64,000 bases of DNA from Muscardinus avellanarius. Taxonomy: Eukaryota > Chordata > Mammalia > Rodentia > Gliridae. Shown piece after piece: positions 40,100-58,150 of this stretch. Position numbers and translations under genes: made by a program. The notes beneath the pieces are model-generated. The model did not search any database and was not told where the DNA came from. It saw only the letters and a program-made list of their open reading frames with translations. Numbering within the stretch: position 1 is the first letter of the stretch; each line of letters begins with the position of its first letter. Location of the stretch: assembly GCA_963383645.1 (NCBI GenBank), contig OY726567.1, positions 68,141,575-68,205,574 of the forward strand, in the 5' to 3' direction.

Positions 40100-40780
40100 G
40101 CTTGGGTGCAGGCAGCCACTCAGACAGGGAAGATACCCTGCAGAGTTCCGGGCACCAAGGGTGATTAGCAAGAAAACAGGGAGCCCAGGGCTTTTCACAT
40201 TTTAAAGACAAGCAAAAATTCTCCAATTATGTGGGAGGATGCCACAAGTCTTCCAGAGATCTCTGACTCTGATGATCACTTAACACATTTTTGGGCATAA
40301 CAAAAGGCTTGGGGTCTGTACCTGAGACAGGGCAGGCCTACAGGAAGGAATCTCCACATCAAAAGACCTGCCCCCGACAAGGGGCAGATCTAGTCAGGTC
40401 AGAAGATTATTGGTATAAAAACTGTCTGTATCCAAAACTTCAGTAACTTATTTTCAAGTTACTCCCCTATACTCCCTGTGGTAATAGGGCTTTAATCTGT
40501 CCCTTCTTTCTGCCTTTGTAATGTTGTTCCACCGTAAAACCAAGGATCCCCTCTTTGGCTGTAGTTGCCTGCCCTCCAGCACCTGCAGCTGGCCAGATCG
40601 TTATTATCAATCGTGCTATGAGCAGCCTTGCTGGATTTCTCCCCCTTATTAATCTTGCTTGTCTTTGGGGTGACGATTTCTGAAGGCCAGAGGTTTCTTT
40701 TCAGGAGGCCTGGCTGAAATGGGTTGAATGCCAGATGTTGCCAGAATAACCTCCAAATGACCTCTAGCTTCTTTATAACA
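40100..40780 (+). other. LTR-like sequence upstream of the 15-finger gene
   Basis: A TATAAAA (40414-40420) follows TTATTGG, as in an LTR promoter, but I see no poly(A) signal or clear ends. Otherwise it is plain intergenic DNA. Confidence 0.3.
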
Positions 40781-40832
40781 TAAATGCATAGTCCTCCCCT
40801 TTATTAACCTGTTCCTCCTTTTTTATAATTTT

Positions 40833-41024
40833 GCTTTTTGGTACTGGAGGTTGAACCCAGAAGGAATTATACCTCTGAGCTATGTTTTATTTTTAAAATG
40901 TTTTAAAAAGGTTTTATTCCTGAGGGGCCTTGCTAAGTTGCTAAGGCTGCCTTGGAACCTGCAATCCTCCTGTCTCAGCCTTCCAAGTAGTGGAATTACT
41001 GATCTGCACCACCAGGTATGGCTC
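40833..41024 (-). mobile_element. B1-dID SINE
   Basis: TTTTTGGTACTGGAGGTTGAACC to CCACCAGGTATGGC. Confidence 0.75.
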
Positions 41025-41939
41025 GCCCCTTTTCTTTTACGCTGTAGCTGTGCTTTCTGATATTCCAGGAGTAAAACATTGATTTGTGAATTTCTCTCCT
41101 TTTTCTATTCTTATCCAAGAATAAAAATCTCCTTCACTGTTCAATTGGCACTGGGTCTAGTTATTGTCTTCATAATTCCTAGAGGAGAAAAGAACCCAGT
41201 TTTAGACTTGAAAAATAGATTTTACACCTCAGATGGGAAATGTTGTGGCAGCAGCACTCCCCATACGATAATTCTTATGAATAAGGAAGTTGTGGATCAG
41301 AAGCTCAGCAGCAAAGGAATGTAAGGAAAGGGAGGGTTTTTTGTTTTCGTTTGTCTTGGGTTCTGGTATCTGCAGGACTGTCAGGGACTTGTGATCCCTG
41401 AAGAATCTCATTTTCATTGCCAAACCAGCTTCTATGCGGTGTCCCCTGTAAGATGAAGACTCTTGCCTGGAAAGACACAAGCTATCATAGATTTCCCACT
41501 CATGGAGGTTGTCTCACTTCTGGGGAATTGAGAATTTTTCAGGATTATCTCCTTTGCAAACCCAGGATTCCTGATGTGGACCTAAGAACCAGTGGTCAGC
41601 TCTTAGGGAAAAAAAAAAAAAAAGAAGCCTCTGGACTGATACTGGAGGTCTAGATTGGACTCAAAGGGATTGAAAAGAAGTCTCCATACTGCTGGGAGAC
41701 TGGTCAAGGATATCTGAACTAGAAACCTTAGAAGAGGTAAGCATGTTAGGTTCAGCAATAGAACTGAGCTTGGATCTAGGGCCTAAAGTCTGGAGGATTA
41801 AAAGAAACCCATCCAGGTTGACACCAGAGTTACCATAGGTCTTTTCCTGGAAACTTCCCTATGTGGGGATCTGGACATAGTAATATATATATGCCCTACT
41901 GTGTTTGTCTACATATTCTAACTGAGCACTGTTCCCTAA
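41025..41939. other. Intergenic DNA
   Basis: No gene or repeat recognised. Confidence 0.5.
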
Positions 41940-42830
41940 ATTCCGGGGTCCAGCCCTATTAGGAGTTGGGGGTCCACGAGCAGTGGGGTGAGGAGTCAGC
42001 GAAGTATGGCGGAGAAACAGCACACAGACTCAATGGAGGGTGAAGCTGCTCTATTTCGGTTTCGGCAAGCATTTTATACTTCCTTTTTTGGCTACATTCT
42101 ACCCTTACGATTTTTTCTCAGAATTAATACAGCGGTAAATATACAAAGAACTAATACATCAAGGTAAGGTGGCAGATGGCCAGTTTCTTAAGGGAACATT
42201 TCCTCTTACAAGCAACCAAGAAAAAGATCAGAAGTTTATTATTAACTACTAATGAATATCATAACAATATTCTATAATAAGCATTAAATTGTCTGATTGA
42301 TGTACACCATTGTTTTTAAATTAATAGGCACTACTGAGAGGAACGTTTTATACTTTCCCATGTCCCAAGGCCGAACCTGGGTACCCATCTATTCTGCTGC
42401 TGTCCACATACCCAGTGTACGACCAAGGGGATAGTGTTACGGGGTGGGGGGGGGTCAGTAGGCACTCTGCCATAGCCTACCTCTGATAACATACGCTGGC
42501 CTCCCAGAACTCATGACGGTGGGAACAACTTATCTTGGCTCTGTTTTAGGTTTTTTGTTAATATTTGCTTGGGAAAAGCCTGGGGAGGATCAGTTGCCTT
42601 TAAGGCTTGTTTTGTTTGTAATTGTCTGAGTCTTTATAGAATTTCTGTTAGTGCGGTCATTAATAACATAAGTCTCAAGTACCTTTTTGGTAACAAGGCC
42701 AATGTCAAGAAATCCCCAAATCCCCATGCCTAATACTGTTCCCCAGAAGGAGATGCCTCGCGACCGTTCCTGGGAATGTCTGCCATGCAGCATTCCTGCT
42801 AAAATGAGCCGTGCTCAGTTTTAGACTGGG
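41940..42830 (-). mobile_element. Probable retroviral remnant with LTR-like end
   Basis: The reverse strand of 41940-42060 reads like an R-U5 region ending GGGCTGGACCCCGG. An open 67-codon stretch at 42590-42793 is hydrophobic in part. The class is uncertain and no pol motif is visible. Confidence 0.4.
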
Positions 42831-43914
42831 AAGAAGGTGTGGCAGCTAAACTTATACAAGGTCTAAAACTAATGTTTAATTTAAAGGTAAAGTCCTGTAA
42901 TTATAGTTATAGCCATGGATTCTGAATTTCAGCTTCAAAAGTAAAAGCTGTCAATATATGCAAAGAATTTCAGTGTGGCTATGATGCTAATTACTGGCTT
43001 CTTTGTATGTTAAGTTTATTTATGTTCCCCAGTGTACAAGCCTTCTAAAATGAAAAGCTTGGGAGAACACTTTACCAAGGTGGTGAATTCCATACTAAAA
43101 TTGTTTGTTAAGAGCAACCTTTTTCAGATTTATGCTTGTATGCTCCTAACTGTATCTTGACTATCATCTTTGAGAAAAGATAATTATGTGAGCCTAAACA
43201 CTTAGCATTCCAAACCATGCCATTCAAATAATGTGAAAAATTTGGCACATTTATAAACAAGTACTTAACATGAAAAGAAAAAAATAGTAGAGATTTATCC
43301 CACTTAATATTTTCTAATTGGTTAAAAGTGAACTATTATAAAAAAAGTTATTTATTAAAATGTTACTTTGCACTGAGGTGGAAAATACAAAAATGTATTT
43401 GGTTCTCCTGTGGGGAGGGAGGAAGAGAACAGGTAGGATGTGGAGGGAAGTATGCAAAAAGCTGTGTGCATGTATATTTTTAATAATTAAACCACACTGT
43501 GATATATAATTGCAATGTACCAATAAAATGTAATTTTGGAAAGATAAGAGTCTAAATGACTTGAAGATTGGATAGACTCAGGAAACACTGTATGAGAACT
43601 TTGTGTTCTTACATTCATACACAGACTGTTATTTAGAGAGGGGGCAAGGATTGGTTTCAAACATAAAAACTTTAGCTAAGATTTATCAAAAAGCCAGCCT
43701 CTCCTGGGATAAGGCTCGGCCTCTTGGCCCTTCTTTGTGTTAGAATGGCCCCTAAAGTAGGCTAAAAACAATAAACTTAAAATTTTGTCAGAAGGGTAAA
43801 ATTTTGTCCTGAAGATTATTTAGGTCCCCAAATAGAAAAGATATAGAGTACAGAGCTGTTTTAACAAGTTGTGAGATTTTTTAAAAATAATAAAAGGGTT
43901 TTGTTAGTGTTGGT
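42831..43914. other. Intergenic DNA
   Basis: AT-rich; only the LINE-1 3' end at 43420-43545. Confidence 0.5.
43420..43545 (+). mobile_element. LINE-1 3' end
   Basis: Ends in TTGCAATGTACCAATAAAATG, matching in reverse the fragment near 1.9 kb. It was probably left by a 5'-truncated insertion. Confidence 0.45.
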
Positions 43915-43976
43915 TTGTTGACACTGGGGATTGAACTCAGGGGTGTTCGACCTCTGAACTACACCCAAAGCCCCAT
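43915..43976 (-). mobile_element. Monomeric ID-type SINE
   Basis: TTGACACTGGGGATTGAACTC to ACCCAAAGCCCC. Confidence 0.65.
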
Positions 43977-45139
43977 CTTCTACATCTAGAACTTTTGTAT
44001 TGATTATGAATCCTGCCTGGCACCAAAGTCTCACCAGGATAACACTCTATGGAATTATGGCTGCCAGACTACATGGCTCTTTGTAGAACATGGTAAGACG
44101 CTTCTTACCATGTAAGCTTTATGCTAGGCATTATTGATGTCCTCTGTGGAAAAACTGGAGGATATTTCTGCTGCAACTACTTATCGCAACCGACCCCTCT
44201 AAGGGTGACCCCTTAACCTCACAAAATATGGAGGCATTCAGGATACAAAGAGCATAAAGCAAGCCCTGAACTTTTTCCCTAGATGTTTTGGGCAGCAATT
44301 CCAGTTTAGGCAAAAACTGGAATAAGAACTCTTCTTTGCCATAACAGCATCAGTACTGGAGCATACCAAGGTTGGGGCCTGATAAAAGCTATCCATCTTT
44401 CCTAGGAACAGAGCACAATTGTGCCTTAACCTCACCTGAAACAGTCACCAGAATGTCCACCCTGAAGTCAGACCCCACAATAAGGCTTTCCTTAATACAC
44501 AAACCAATGTGAGGCAGGCTGTTACCGGTTGGTGGCTGGAGGCTAGAAACATTGACTTTGAGTATCCTGTGAGACCAACAATGCCCAGTCTTCCCTAAGC
44601 CTTCAGCTGAACCTAGAATGTTTTTATCTTGGCCAAAACAGACATGGCATAGTCAACTAGGAAATAGAATAAATTTTCCTTAAAGGCTCAAGCTACTTAA
44701 GATTTATGCCACGGAGGAAACCAGACTGGATCCTCCTGGCCAAAACTAGATCAGATCCATTATCAGTCAGAAAAAACTAATTCATATCCATTACCAGCCA
44801 GAAAAGGGAATAGATTCTCCTAAAGACTCAGACAGATCAAGAATATCTCCAGGGAATTGGAGAACACTGACCCCTCTACCTTGCAGCACCACAGCTGGGT
44901 GAACCATGTTCACTACGCACGCAAGGTGGTAGAGGACACATACTTCCAGAGAAACTAGCAGTGATATAATGCTGCCAACAGCCCCAGGCAGTTCAGAGTG
45001 CTCAGAGCAGCTCTTCTAACTCCTACAACTACCAACAGTTCACGAAGAATTTTACCCCACTGAAGGGTTGGAAGTATAAAAATCAATTTCAGGAAGTAGA
45101 ACCCTCACAAAGGGTCTCTAGTTCCAATACACTGAAAAA
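43977..45139 (-). other. 3' flank of the pseudogene
   Basis: Duplicated flank (see 29065-30488). No ORF of note. Confidence 0.5.
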
Positions 45140-45534
45140 ATACATGTCTTAATTCTTCACCTTGGTCTGAAGGATTTCATACATTTGATGCCTTCATGGA
45201 GCCTTTCTGTGGCATGAAATTTTTGGTGTTGAGGAATGATAGTGTTGGACAAAGGATTTTTCACTTATGTACCATTTACAGGGACTTTCTGTAGCATATA
45301 CCCGTTATTTTAGGAGACTTTCCACTGAAGAATTTCTCACACTGGCCACACCTATAGACTTTCCTTCAATATGGATACTGCAGAGCTCTGAAAGACTGGG
45401 GTGTTGACTAAAAGATTCTCCATATTTTCTACACCTCTATTTTCCACATCTATAAGGCCTTCCTCCCATGTGAACTCTGATGTGCAATGAGGATATATCT
45501 GAACTTAAAGGATTTCTCACATTTACTGTCTTAT

Positions 45535-46090
45535 TTTCTACTGCTTTAACAAAATATCACAAGCTGAGTTATTTTTTATTTTGCAAGTCTGGGGATAGAA
45601 CCCAGGGGCACGTGACCTCCGAGCTACACCCCTTGCCCTATTTTTTATTCTTTATTTTGAAACCAGTTCTCACTAAGTTGCAAAGGGCCTCACTAAGTAG
45701 CTGAGGTTGTCCACAAACCACAATCCTCCGGTCTCAGCCTTTCAAATGCTGGGATTACAAGTGTGTGCCACCATGCCCGGCAAGCCGAGTTATTTATAAA
45801 GAAAAGTTTCTCACATTTCTAGATGCTGGGAAGTCCACAATCAGGCTGAACCTAGTAAGGGACTTTGTACTGCATTGTAACAAGGCAGAAGGCATCAGGT
45901 GACTAAAGAGCATGCATGCGAGATGGGCAAGAGAGGACTGAATTTAATTTTGACAACCCACTCTCACAAAGAACAATCACATTCTCACAATATCAGTATC
46001 AATCCATTCACATAGAATGGACTGTCATACCTTCTAATACTGTTACATGGAAATTAAATTTTAATATTAGTTTTAGAAAGAAAAACATTT
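45535..46090. repeat. Old interspersed repeat inserted in the pseudogene
   Basis: About 550 bp breaks the finger array. It contains AACAAAATATCACAAGCTGAG and GCTGGGAAGTCCACAATCAGG, typical of a widespread old mammalian repeat I cannot name, plus a younger SINE with a 13/14-bp duplication (45561-45574, 45782-45795). Confidence 0.6.
45575..45781 (-). mobile_element. B1-dID SINE
   Basis: CTGGGGATAGAACCCAGGGGC to CCACCATGCCCGGC, inside the repeat that splits the pseudogene. Confidence 0.85.
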
Positions 46091-47230
46091 AAACCACCAC
46101 ACTAGCTAAACTGATAAGGTCTTTCCTCAGTGTGAGTTTTCTGGTGCCTAATAAAATTAGATTTATACCTAAAGGCCTTCCCATATCCCTTGCACTCATA
46201 AGGCCTTTCTCTGCTGTGAACCACTTGGTGTTTAATAAAGCTACACTTTTGACTAAAGGATCTCCCATATTCTCCACGCTTATAAGGCCTTTCTCCAATG
46301 TGAACACTCTAGAGCATTAAGAGGTGAGTTCTTTGAATGAAGACTTTCCCACACTGGTGACAACAATATCCTATATGTGAGTTCTCTAGTGCCAAATAAT
46401 ATTGGACTTGCACCTAAAGGCCTTCCCACATTTCTCACACTCGTAGGACCTTTCTCCAGTGTGAGCCACCTGGTATTCCATGAAGTCACACTTTTGCTTA
46501 AAGGATTTCCCACATTCATCACAGTTAAAAGGCCTTTCTCCAGTGAGAACTCTCTTGTGTATAATGAGGCAAGCTCTTTGGCTGAAGGCCTTCCCACACT
46601 GGTCACAGTGATAAGGCTTTACCCCAGTGTGCATTCTCTGGTGCTGAACTTGCCATGGATAGTATTCCCACATTTTCTATATGCACAAAGACGTTTTTCC
46701 AGTACAGACACTCCTGTGGTGGACAAAAGTGTATTTGTAACTGATACCTTTTCTGCATTCACATAACTTTAATGCCATCGTCCACCAGGAAAGACCTCCA
46801 TACACTCTAAGAGTTTGTTTGGCTTTTCATGTTTTTGAGTGACCTAGGTCTGAAGAAGGCCCAAGGTGACCAAAAAATCCTTCCAAACCTTAGAGGGGAG
46901 TGGCTCCTTTAATACACAAGCTCTGTGGCTCTTCACAAATAAGGTCTTGTCCATGTCACTCTTTGAGAATTTCTCTTCACTGTGATACTGCTGGTGCTGG
47001 TGAAGGTTTGCACACGCTTCAACAGAGCACAACTTGTGCACAGGTAGATCAGCCAGGAGAAAAGGTCTTTCAAGATCAAAACACAGATGTTACAAGAGTG
47101 AATCTTCTGGGAGGATGGAACTGCTTTTGGAGTCCTGACCTGTGAGGCTCCGGAAGAAACACTTGGCACAGAAAGTGCCTCCTCAACCTGTGCTTCATGC
47201 TACAACCTTGAATCAGAAATATGATGATGA

Positions 47231-47425
47231 GCCAGGCATGGTGGCACCTTGTAATCCCAGCATCTGGGAAGCTGAGACAGGAGGATTGCAGTTCAGATAG
47301 CCACAGCTATTTAGTAAGGCCCTTTGCAACTCAGTGAGACCCTGTTTCAAAATAAAGAATAAAAAATAGGGCTGGGGGGTATAGCTCAGAGGTAGAATTC
47401 TCCTGGGTTCCATTCCCAGTACAGA
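47231..47425 (+). mobile_element. B1-dID SINE
   Basis: GCCAGGCATGGTGGCACC to CCATTCCCAGTAC. Inserted just 5' of the pseudogene finger exon. Confidence 0.85.
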
Positions 47426-47439
47426 AAAAAAAGAGAAAA

Positions 47440-47500
47440 GAAGAAAGGAAGGAAGGAAGGAAGGAAGGAAGGAAGGAAGGAAGGAAGGAAGGAAGGAAAT
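47440..47500. repeat. (GGAA)n microsatellite
   Basis: About 13 GGAA units, an expanded SINE tail. Confidence 0.93.
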
Positions 47501-47529
47501 GAGAGACACATAGACATACACCAAGGAGA

Positions 47530-48696
47530 GTCTATAGGATTATCCTGAGGACATTGAATGTAGGGGACGGTTCTATAATCTTAGAATCAGAAGGCCTCAC
47601 TGGCTGAAGTACACTAGGATGGGGTACAGCTCCAGAAGGAGAGGCAAGTTCTCCAACCCATTCCTCTGTAAACCACCGTCAAGTATTGCTTGATCATGAT
47701 TCAAAACCATGAGGCGTAAGTTAAAAGCAGCCTTGAATCCCTCTAACTTGTCTAACTCACTACAAAACCTTCACTACACCTTTTTTGCTGGCAACATTTG
47801 CCAATTATGTGAAAGGTTGCTTTTGTTCAAGCCCAGCAAAAACAACGGGCGTTAAGGAATAAGTACATATGTGCACACTCTCTCAGCAAGTTAGGTGTGG
47901 ATCAGTGTTGCACATCACCACTGAGCAGGCTGTGGATAGAAGTAAGTGATGCATACAGAGTGAAAATGATGGGTCAGTTAGGGCCTAGAAATCAGATAAA
48001 ACAAGATAGCAAAGTGTTGAGTGTGGGACAGAAAAAATAGAAACATGGCATGTCCAGTGGCATTTGCATTAAAACACCAGGAACACAGGACAAGTTCTTT
48101 ATATGATTTGAAAATAGCATGTCCTCAACCAATTTGAAACTATCAAGGCCAGGAGTCTTCTGAGACCATGAGGCAATGTCCACCCAGTGAAGCTACCAGG
48201 ACTCCCTAGCTGTAGCACATTGTGGGAACTGTATGAAACAAGTCCTAAGGGAACATCAGGATGGATGACACTCCAGCACTGGCCCAGAGCAACTCAGCAT
48301 ACTATACACCACAGGAGAAAAAGTAATATTAAAGTGTCCTTGAAGTTTTAATTAAGGAAATGCCCCAATTCCTGACACGGGTATGCATAGGAAATGTCAC
48401 TTATAATAGGTGTAGAACTTTGGGCACAGTGATCCAAAGAAGCAGTAATAAGTAAAGGTGAAATCAGTTGACTGAATCAAGACACCTGACTCCCAGAACT
48501 TTCCCTCTAGGCTTCAGAGCAGCAGGAGTCAGAGGTTTTCAGGACAGTGTACACATCTCATCCCTGCACACATGTCAAGACAATGAGAAGGTCAGTACAG
48601 CCCAAAGACTGGCTATGGCAAAGGCAGAGCTGATTCTAGGAGAAAAGCAGATAAAGAGACCAGCTTAAGACAATGGGGTGGGAATGAGGGCCTTAC
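47530..48696 (-). other. Intron of the pseudogene
   Basis: Nothing beyond a microsatellite at its left edge. Confidence 0.6.
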
Positions 48697-48823
48697 CCAG
48701 TGAGATTACCGGTGCAACATTCTCCAGCATTACATTAAGGCACAGCAGCCTCTGAGCCTCATCAAGGAGCCCCCACTGTCCCTGGGAGAAATAAATGACC
48801 AGGTCTTCAAAGTTCACACTGCC

Positions 48824-50122
48824 CTGCCATGATGGGGGAAGTCCAATCTATGATCAGCCTCTCTCCTAGGATGCCCAAATTAATTCCCTCACTCATCCAT
48901 CCCCTGCTTTCCCTCACCCCCTCTCCCCACCTCATAGGAGATAATAGGTCCAGTGCCACTGATACTTACTCTCAACTAATGGTATCATTGACCACTATAT
49001 CCTCCCACAGCTATAGGCAGGCAGGCAGGGAACACCCTCTGAACTAGAAACTGGGCACACAGGAACAGATCTCCTCTTGAGAAACTGTTTCACAGGACAC
49101 CCAAGTCATACCTCTCACACACAGCCAAATGCAGGGGTCACCCTTTACCTACACGTCCTCAATGGCAGGGCCCTGACATCATTTCGCATGATTTCTCCAT
49201 GTGCCTGTCTGTCCTACTACCGTTTCTTATTCACATAGCCCCACATTCACAGCCATTTCCAATCCTCCCACACGCATATTCTACAGGAATCTTCCTAATC
49301 TTTCTATGTGTCACTCAGCATGTGGCATCTGGAGAATACATGAAAGAAATTAAATATGGGCCAGTACTACTCCAGAACACTGCCAGTGCCCATCGCCATG
49401 TCCAGCCTCATGAACACATACTCTGGACACCTCCCTGCCTGTTCCTTGCTTTAACCACAGCCACCAAGAACCATCTGCAGATCTCGGATACTGTGGCTCC
49501 TTCCATGCATGCTGCATTTGATGTCCCCTAACTAGTCACATCCTTTCTCTCTCCACTAATTTTCATTCCAAGGCAGGTCTGAATGGTCTTCCTCTTCAGG
49601 CCAGTGATACTCTCTGCTGACCCTAAAACAACTTACCCACCTTACAGAAATGTTCCAGATACACTAAGGGTTGCAACAAAATTGATGAGTCTGAAGTGCG
49701 GTAGGTAACCACAAGTCCTGGTATCAAAGTCACACCTTGCCTCAATTATATGTATGCATTAGCATCTATATTGTGTGCCTTATCTATTGGCATACTCAAC
49801 CACCAACCATGTCATCCTTCTCCACACCCTTCCCATAACCACAGGTACATATCTGCATTTGTGACACCTGCTACTCCTACTCATGTGCCTTAGAGAAAGA
49901 CCCAGTTGGTTGGTCTCCTTCTCCTGGGCATCAATATAATGAACAGGATTCTTCCTCCCAATTGACTTACGTTACACCATGGTGCAGCCACTGGCCACAA
50001 CTTTTGGATGTCTGCGTCCTGAACCCTTCCTCACAACTTCACCCTGTATAGACAGCTGCCTAGTTGGTATTCACTAATTATTCTCTGAAACACCTCAAAC
50101 TCTTAAGATGGCCGAAGACCAC
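48824..50122 (-). other. Pseudogene upstream intron
   Basis: The first 220 bp are paralogous to the other two loci; no first exon identified. Confidence 0.5.
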
Positions 50123-50306
50123 GGGGTGTGGTGGCTCTACTTGTATTCCCCGCGCTTGGGAAGTGGAGACAGGAGGACCACGCAGGTTCGAAGCCAGCTG
50201 TGCTGGCTTAAGAGACCCTGTTTCCAAATAAAAAAAGTATAAAAATAGGTCTGGGAGCGTAGCCCGAAGGTAGAAGGGTTTCTAGGAACCCCAGTACCAC
50301 CACCAA
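50123..50306 (+). mobile_element. B1-dID SINE
   Basis: CACGGGGTGTGGTGGCTC to CCAGTACCACCACC with an (AAAAT)n tail to 50343. Confidence 0.85.
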
Positions 50307-50354
50307 AAAATAAAATAAAATAAAATAAAATAAAATAAAATAAATGGCCAAAGA

Positions 50355-50522
50355 CCACCAAGTATAGTTGTGCACACCTATAATCCCAGTAATTGGAAGG
50401 CTAAGACAGGAGGATTGCAGCCTCAGCAACTTAGTGAATCCCTGTTTCAAATAATAAAAAGGTCTGGGAATGTAGCTTAAAGGTATAATGACCCTGGGTA
50501 CAGTCAGCCCCTGGTGCCAAAG
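50355..50522 (+). mobile_element. B1-dID SINE, shortened
   Basis: CACCAAGTATAGTTGTGCACACC to CAGCCCCTGGTGCC. Confidence 0.7.
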
Positions 50523-51899
50523 AGAAAAATAAAAGACAGTCAAGGACAAGACTGACAACCCCAATCATAATTAACCTTACTAAGAACTTTACCATCCCAG
50601 CTCATGGAATTTCCACCATTCCACTGCAAAGAACAAAATCCCTGGGGTCACACATGACTCTTTCCTTTCTTACCCTTAAAATCTGAAATCCAGCTTCTTC
50701 CTTGGTTTTCCCAACACAATCTATTTTCTTTACTACAGCCACATGCAGCATAATGAGACCTACGCCACATCACCTCTTCTTCCTGTCCTCCAAACACCCC
50801 ATGTTTGTATGAGTATTGGGAACGGCCTAGGAAGATTTGGGAAAGCTCTGATTATTAATATATTTCAAAAGAAAATAATTTATATTTTAAAAATAGTTGT
50901 ATCAAAATGGTGGCAGACATGGGTGAGGGGCAGATCTGTGCAAGGACTTGACCTCTGCCTAAAACAGCCAGTTATTCCAATGTAAATTAACCTAGCTCAA
51001 AATAATTAAGTCAATAGAGGAGAGCTAGAACTTCTGCTTTCTAAAGAGATCTACATGATGATCTAGGGAGGATAGGGCAGGGTTTGACCTTGTCCTCCAG
51101 GAAAGGAGACGCCTTGCCACACCTGTTTGGGGGAGGTACCTTACAGGGTTAAGGGGAGGTACCTTACAGGGACGTTCATACCTCAGAGTCACACAAACAA
51201 GATGGAGGTCATGGGTATAAAAAGTCTGGTCCACGTGTAAGCCCTTTGGTGTATTCATTTCGAGTCACCCCCCCCCCCATGGGGCTGTATTTCTATTTTC
51301 TGTATTTCTGTCTTTCTAATAAACTTCTTTAAATCTTCAGCAACTGTCTAAGCTATGCATATTTATTCTTAGCTTAGGACAAGAATCCACGGTTTTTCTT
51401 CTGTTTGGGGTCGTTTTGGGTTTTTGTTATGGGTTGGGGGAAAGTGTGTCTGGGACCTAGCAGGGGTCCTCGGGAACGGTTTCCACAAACCATATTCTCC
51501 CAATCCCTAACAATGTTCACATCACTGCCAGAACAGACAGCTAACTTGTGGCCCGGTTGTCAGGGACCCTAGAGCAGGATCCGGGAGCCCCTGACTCGGT
51601 GGCGAGCACGTCCTGGCCTGGCTGCGGCCTCTGGCGGGTGGTCCTGAGTTCGAGGAGCCACTCGGCCAGTCGGGCCCCTTGGTCTCCTCCACATCCTAGA
51701 CAGAGCGGCTGAAGCCCAGAAGGCTCACTGCCCAGGGTGGACAGCAAGGAGACCGACCATCTTTTCCCTACTTGATGGAGTCCAAGAGCCTCAGGACCAG
51801 CGTTCTCGGAGATAACGCAGGCACGTACTACCACCCAGCACAGGCTGGAGACCGCAAAGCGGTGGCCCCTTAAAAAAGCCCGAAGCCCCGCCATCAGTC
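50523..51899. other. LTR-like sequence and GC-rich left shoulder of the promoter
   Basis: 51540-51900 is GC-rich. The 162-codon minus ORF spanning 51541-52029 is probably a CpG-island artefact, but a divergent transcript cannot be excluded. Confidence 0.4.
50981..51512 (+). mobile_element. Probable solo LTR
   Basis: A TATA box (51216-51223) is followed about 100 bp later by AATAAA (51318-51323), with GT-rich sequence after it, no coding content, and outer ends TGT...ACA. This is the spacing of an LTR. The family is unknown and no target duplication is convincing. Confidence 0.5.
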
Positions 51900-52240
51900 C
51901 GAGGGCGGTGACGTCATTTCCCAGCGCCCTGCGGGACCCTTTGGCCAAGTGAGCCAAGCCGACCTCCGGGTGGCGCGTAGGAACTACCTTACCCAGAATG
52001 CCGCGCACCACGGGCCAAGATCTGGCCAATGGCCGCTCGGCATCGGGCGTGGCTCGTTAGTTCCCTGGGTCGGGGCGGGACTTCCGGCGTCGCCCTCGGA
52101 CTGTTCGCTAAGGTCTGAGCGCGCCTTCAGAGTTGGGAGCGCTGTGTCCGGCTCCAGGCCAGGGTGATCCATAGTCCGTCCGCCTTGATCGAGGCGCCGC
52201 GGCGGTGGCGATTGCCCGGCCCGCTGCGACGCAGAGTCCG

Positions 52241-57579
<5,339 letters not shown>

Positions 57580-58150
57580 CTCCTGAAAATCTGAACTTGA
57601 GAAAGGCTTTAGACCTGCAGAGAATGTGCTATCTCTTATCAGTAATTAGCCTTTCTACTGGAACCACTTGCCTGGAGTTGAACCTCATACTTTACAACAC
57701 AGTATTGGAAAATCCAGAGTGGGGGTGAGAATCCCCATGAGTTGAAGCCTGGGTGAGGCTTACAGTAGCTGCTCTGCACATTCTAAATTGACCACAGCCA
57801 GTTTCCATGGTAGAAACCATCTTCCTCTGTCATACACAGTGTACAACAGTCCCCAGCATGCTACGGGGAAGGCAAATGTCTGCTTATTCCCTGGAGGAAT
57901 TTCTAAAACATTCTGAGCCTTTAAGGAGAACTTGTTCCCATGTCTGGTTAAAGTATACATCTGGCATTTTGGCAGAAGGACCCAGTCTACAACCTGCTGG
58001 AGGTTTCCAGGAATGGCTTACCTTCATGAATGGAGCAGTTATTATTGTCAATCTCACATGACAATTGGGTTAATTTTTCCATCCTTCCATTCATCAACTG
58101 GTAATTGCCTTTCCTCATAGTTCATGCTCTAATAAATACTTCATTGTTGA
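57580..58150 (+). other. 3' UTR of the 11-finger gene with poly(A) signal
   Basis: No ORF of note follows the TAG stop. An AATAAA hexamer lies at 58131-58136, about 550 bp after the stop, with a T/G-rich stretch downstream (58168-58190). This is the best candidate cleavage region; the exact site is not visible. Confidence 0.6.

Larger units (their letters stand above)
45140..48823 (-). pseudogene. Decayed KRAB zinc-finger gene, third family copy
   Basis: The KRAB-A exon (complement 48697-48823) keeps its 127-bp size, splice sites and reading frame. Its key residues have decayed: DV is DL, EEW is GQW and LLY is LLC, although VMLEN remains. The zinc-finger exon runs from about 47200 down to 45140. 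Its spacer shifts frame near 47040. Finger 'HCDQCGKAF' has lost its last His, the next has a Tyr for its first His, and the third is cut by TAG (46387-46389). More fingers at 46090-46370 are in shifted frames. Still more at 45140-45535 are separated from them by about 550 bp of inserted repeat. Intron sequence next to the KRAB exon and the 3' flank at 44.0-44.5 kb match the neighbouring genes, so this is a duplicated locus and not a retrocopy. I found no first exon. Translation into a working protein is very unlikely. Confidence 0.87.

Noticed and set aside
47213..47524. 103-codon minus ORF with LPSF repeats
   Set aside because: Translation of a SINE and its (GGAA)n tail.
51541..52029. 162-codon minus ORF
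   Set aside because: Likely CpG-island artefact; no start context, splice partner or domain seen.
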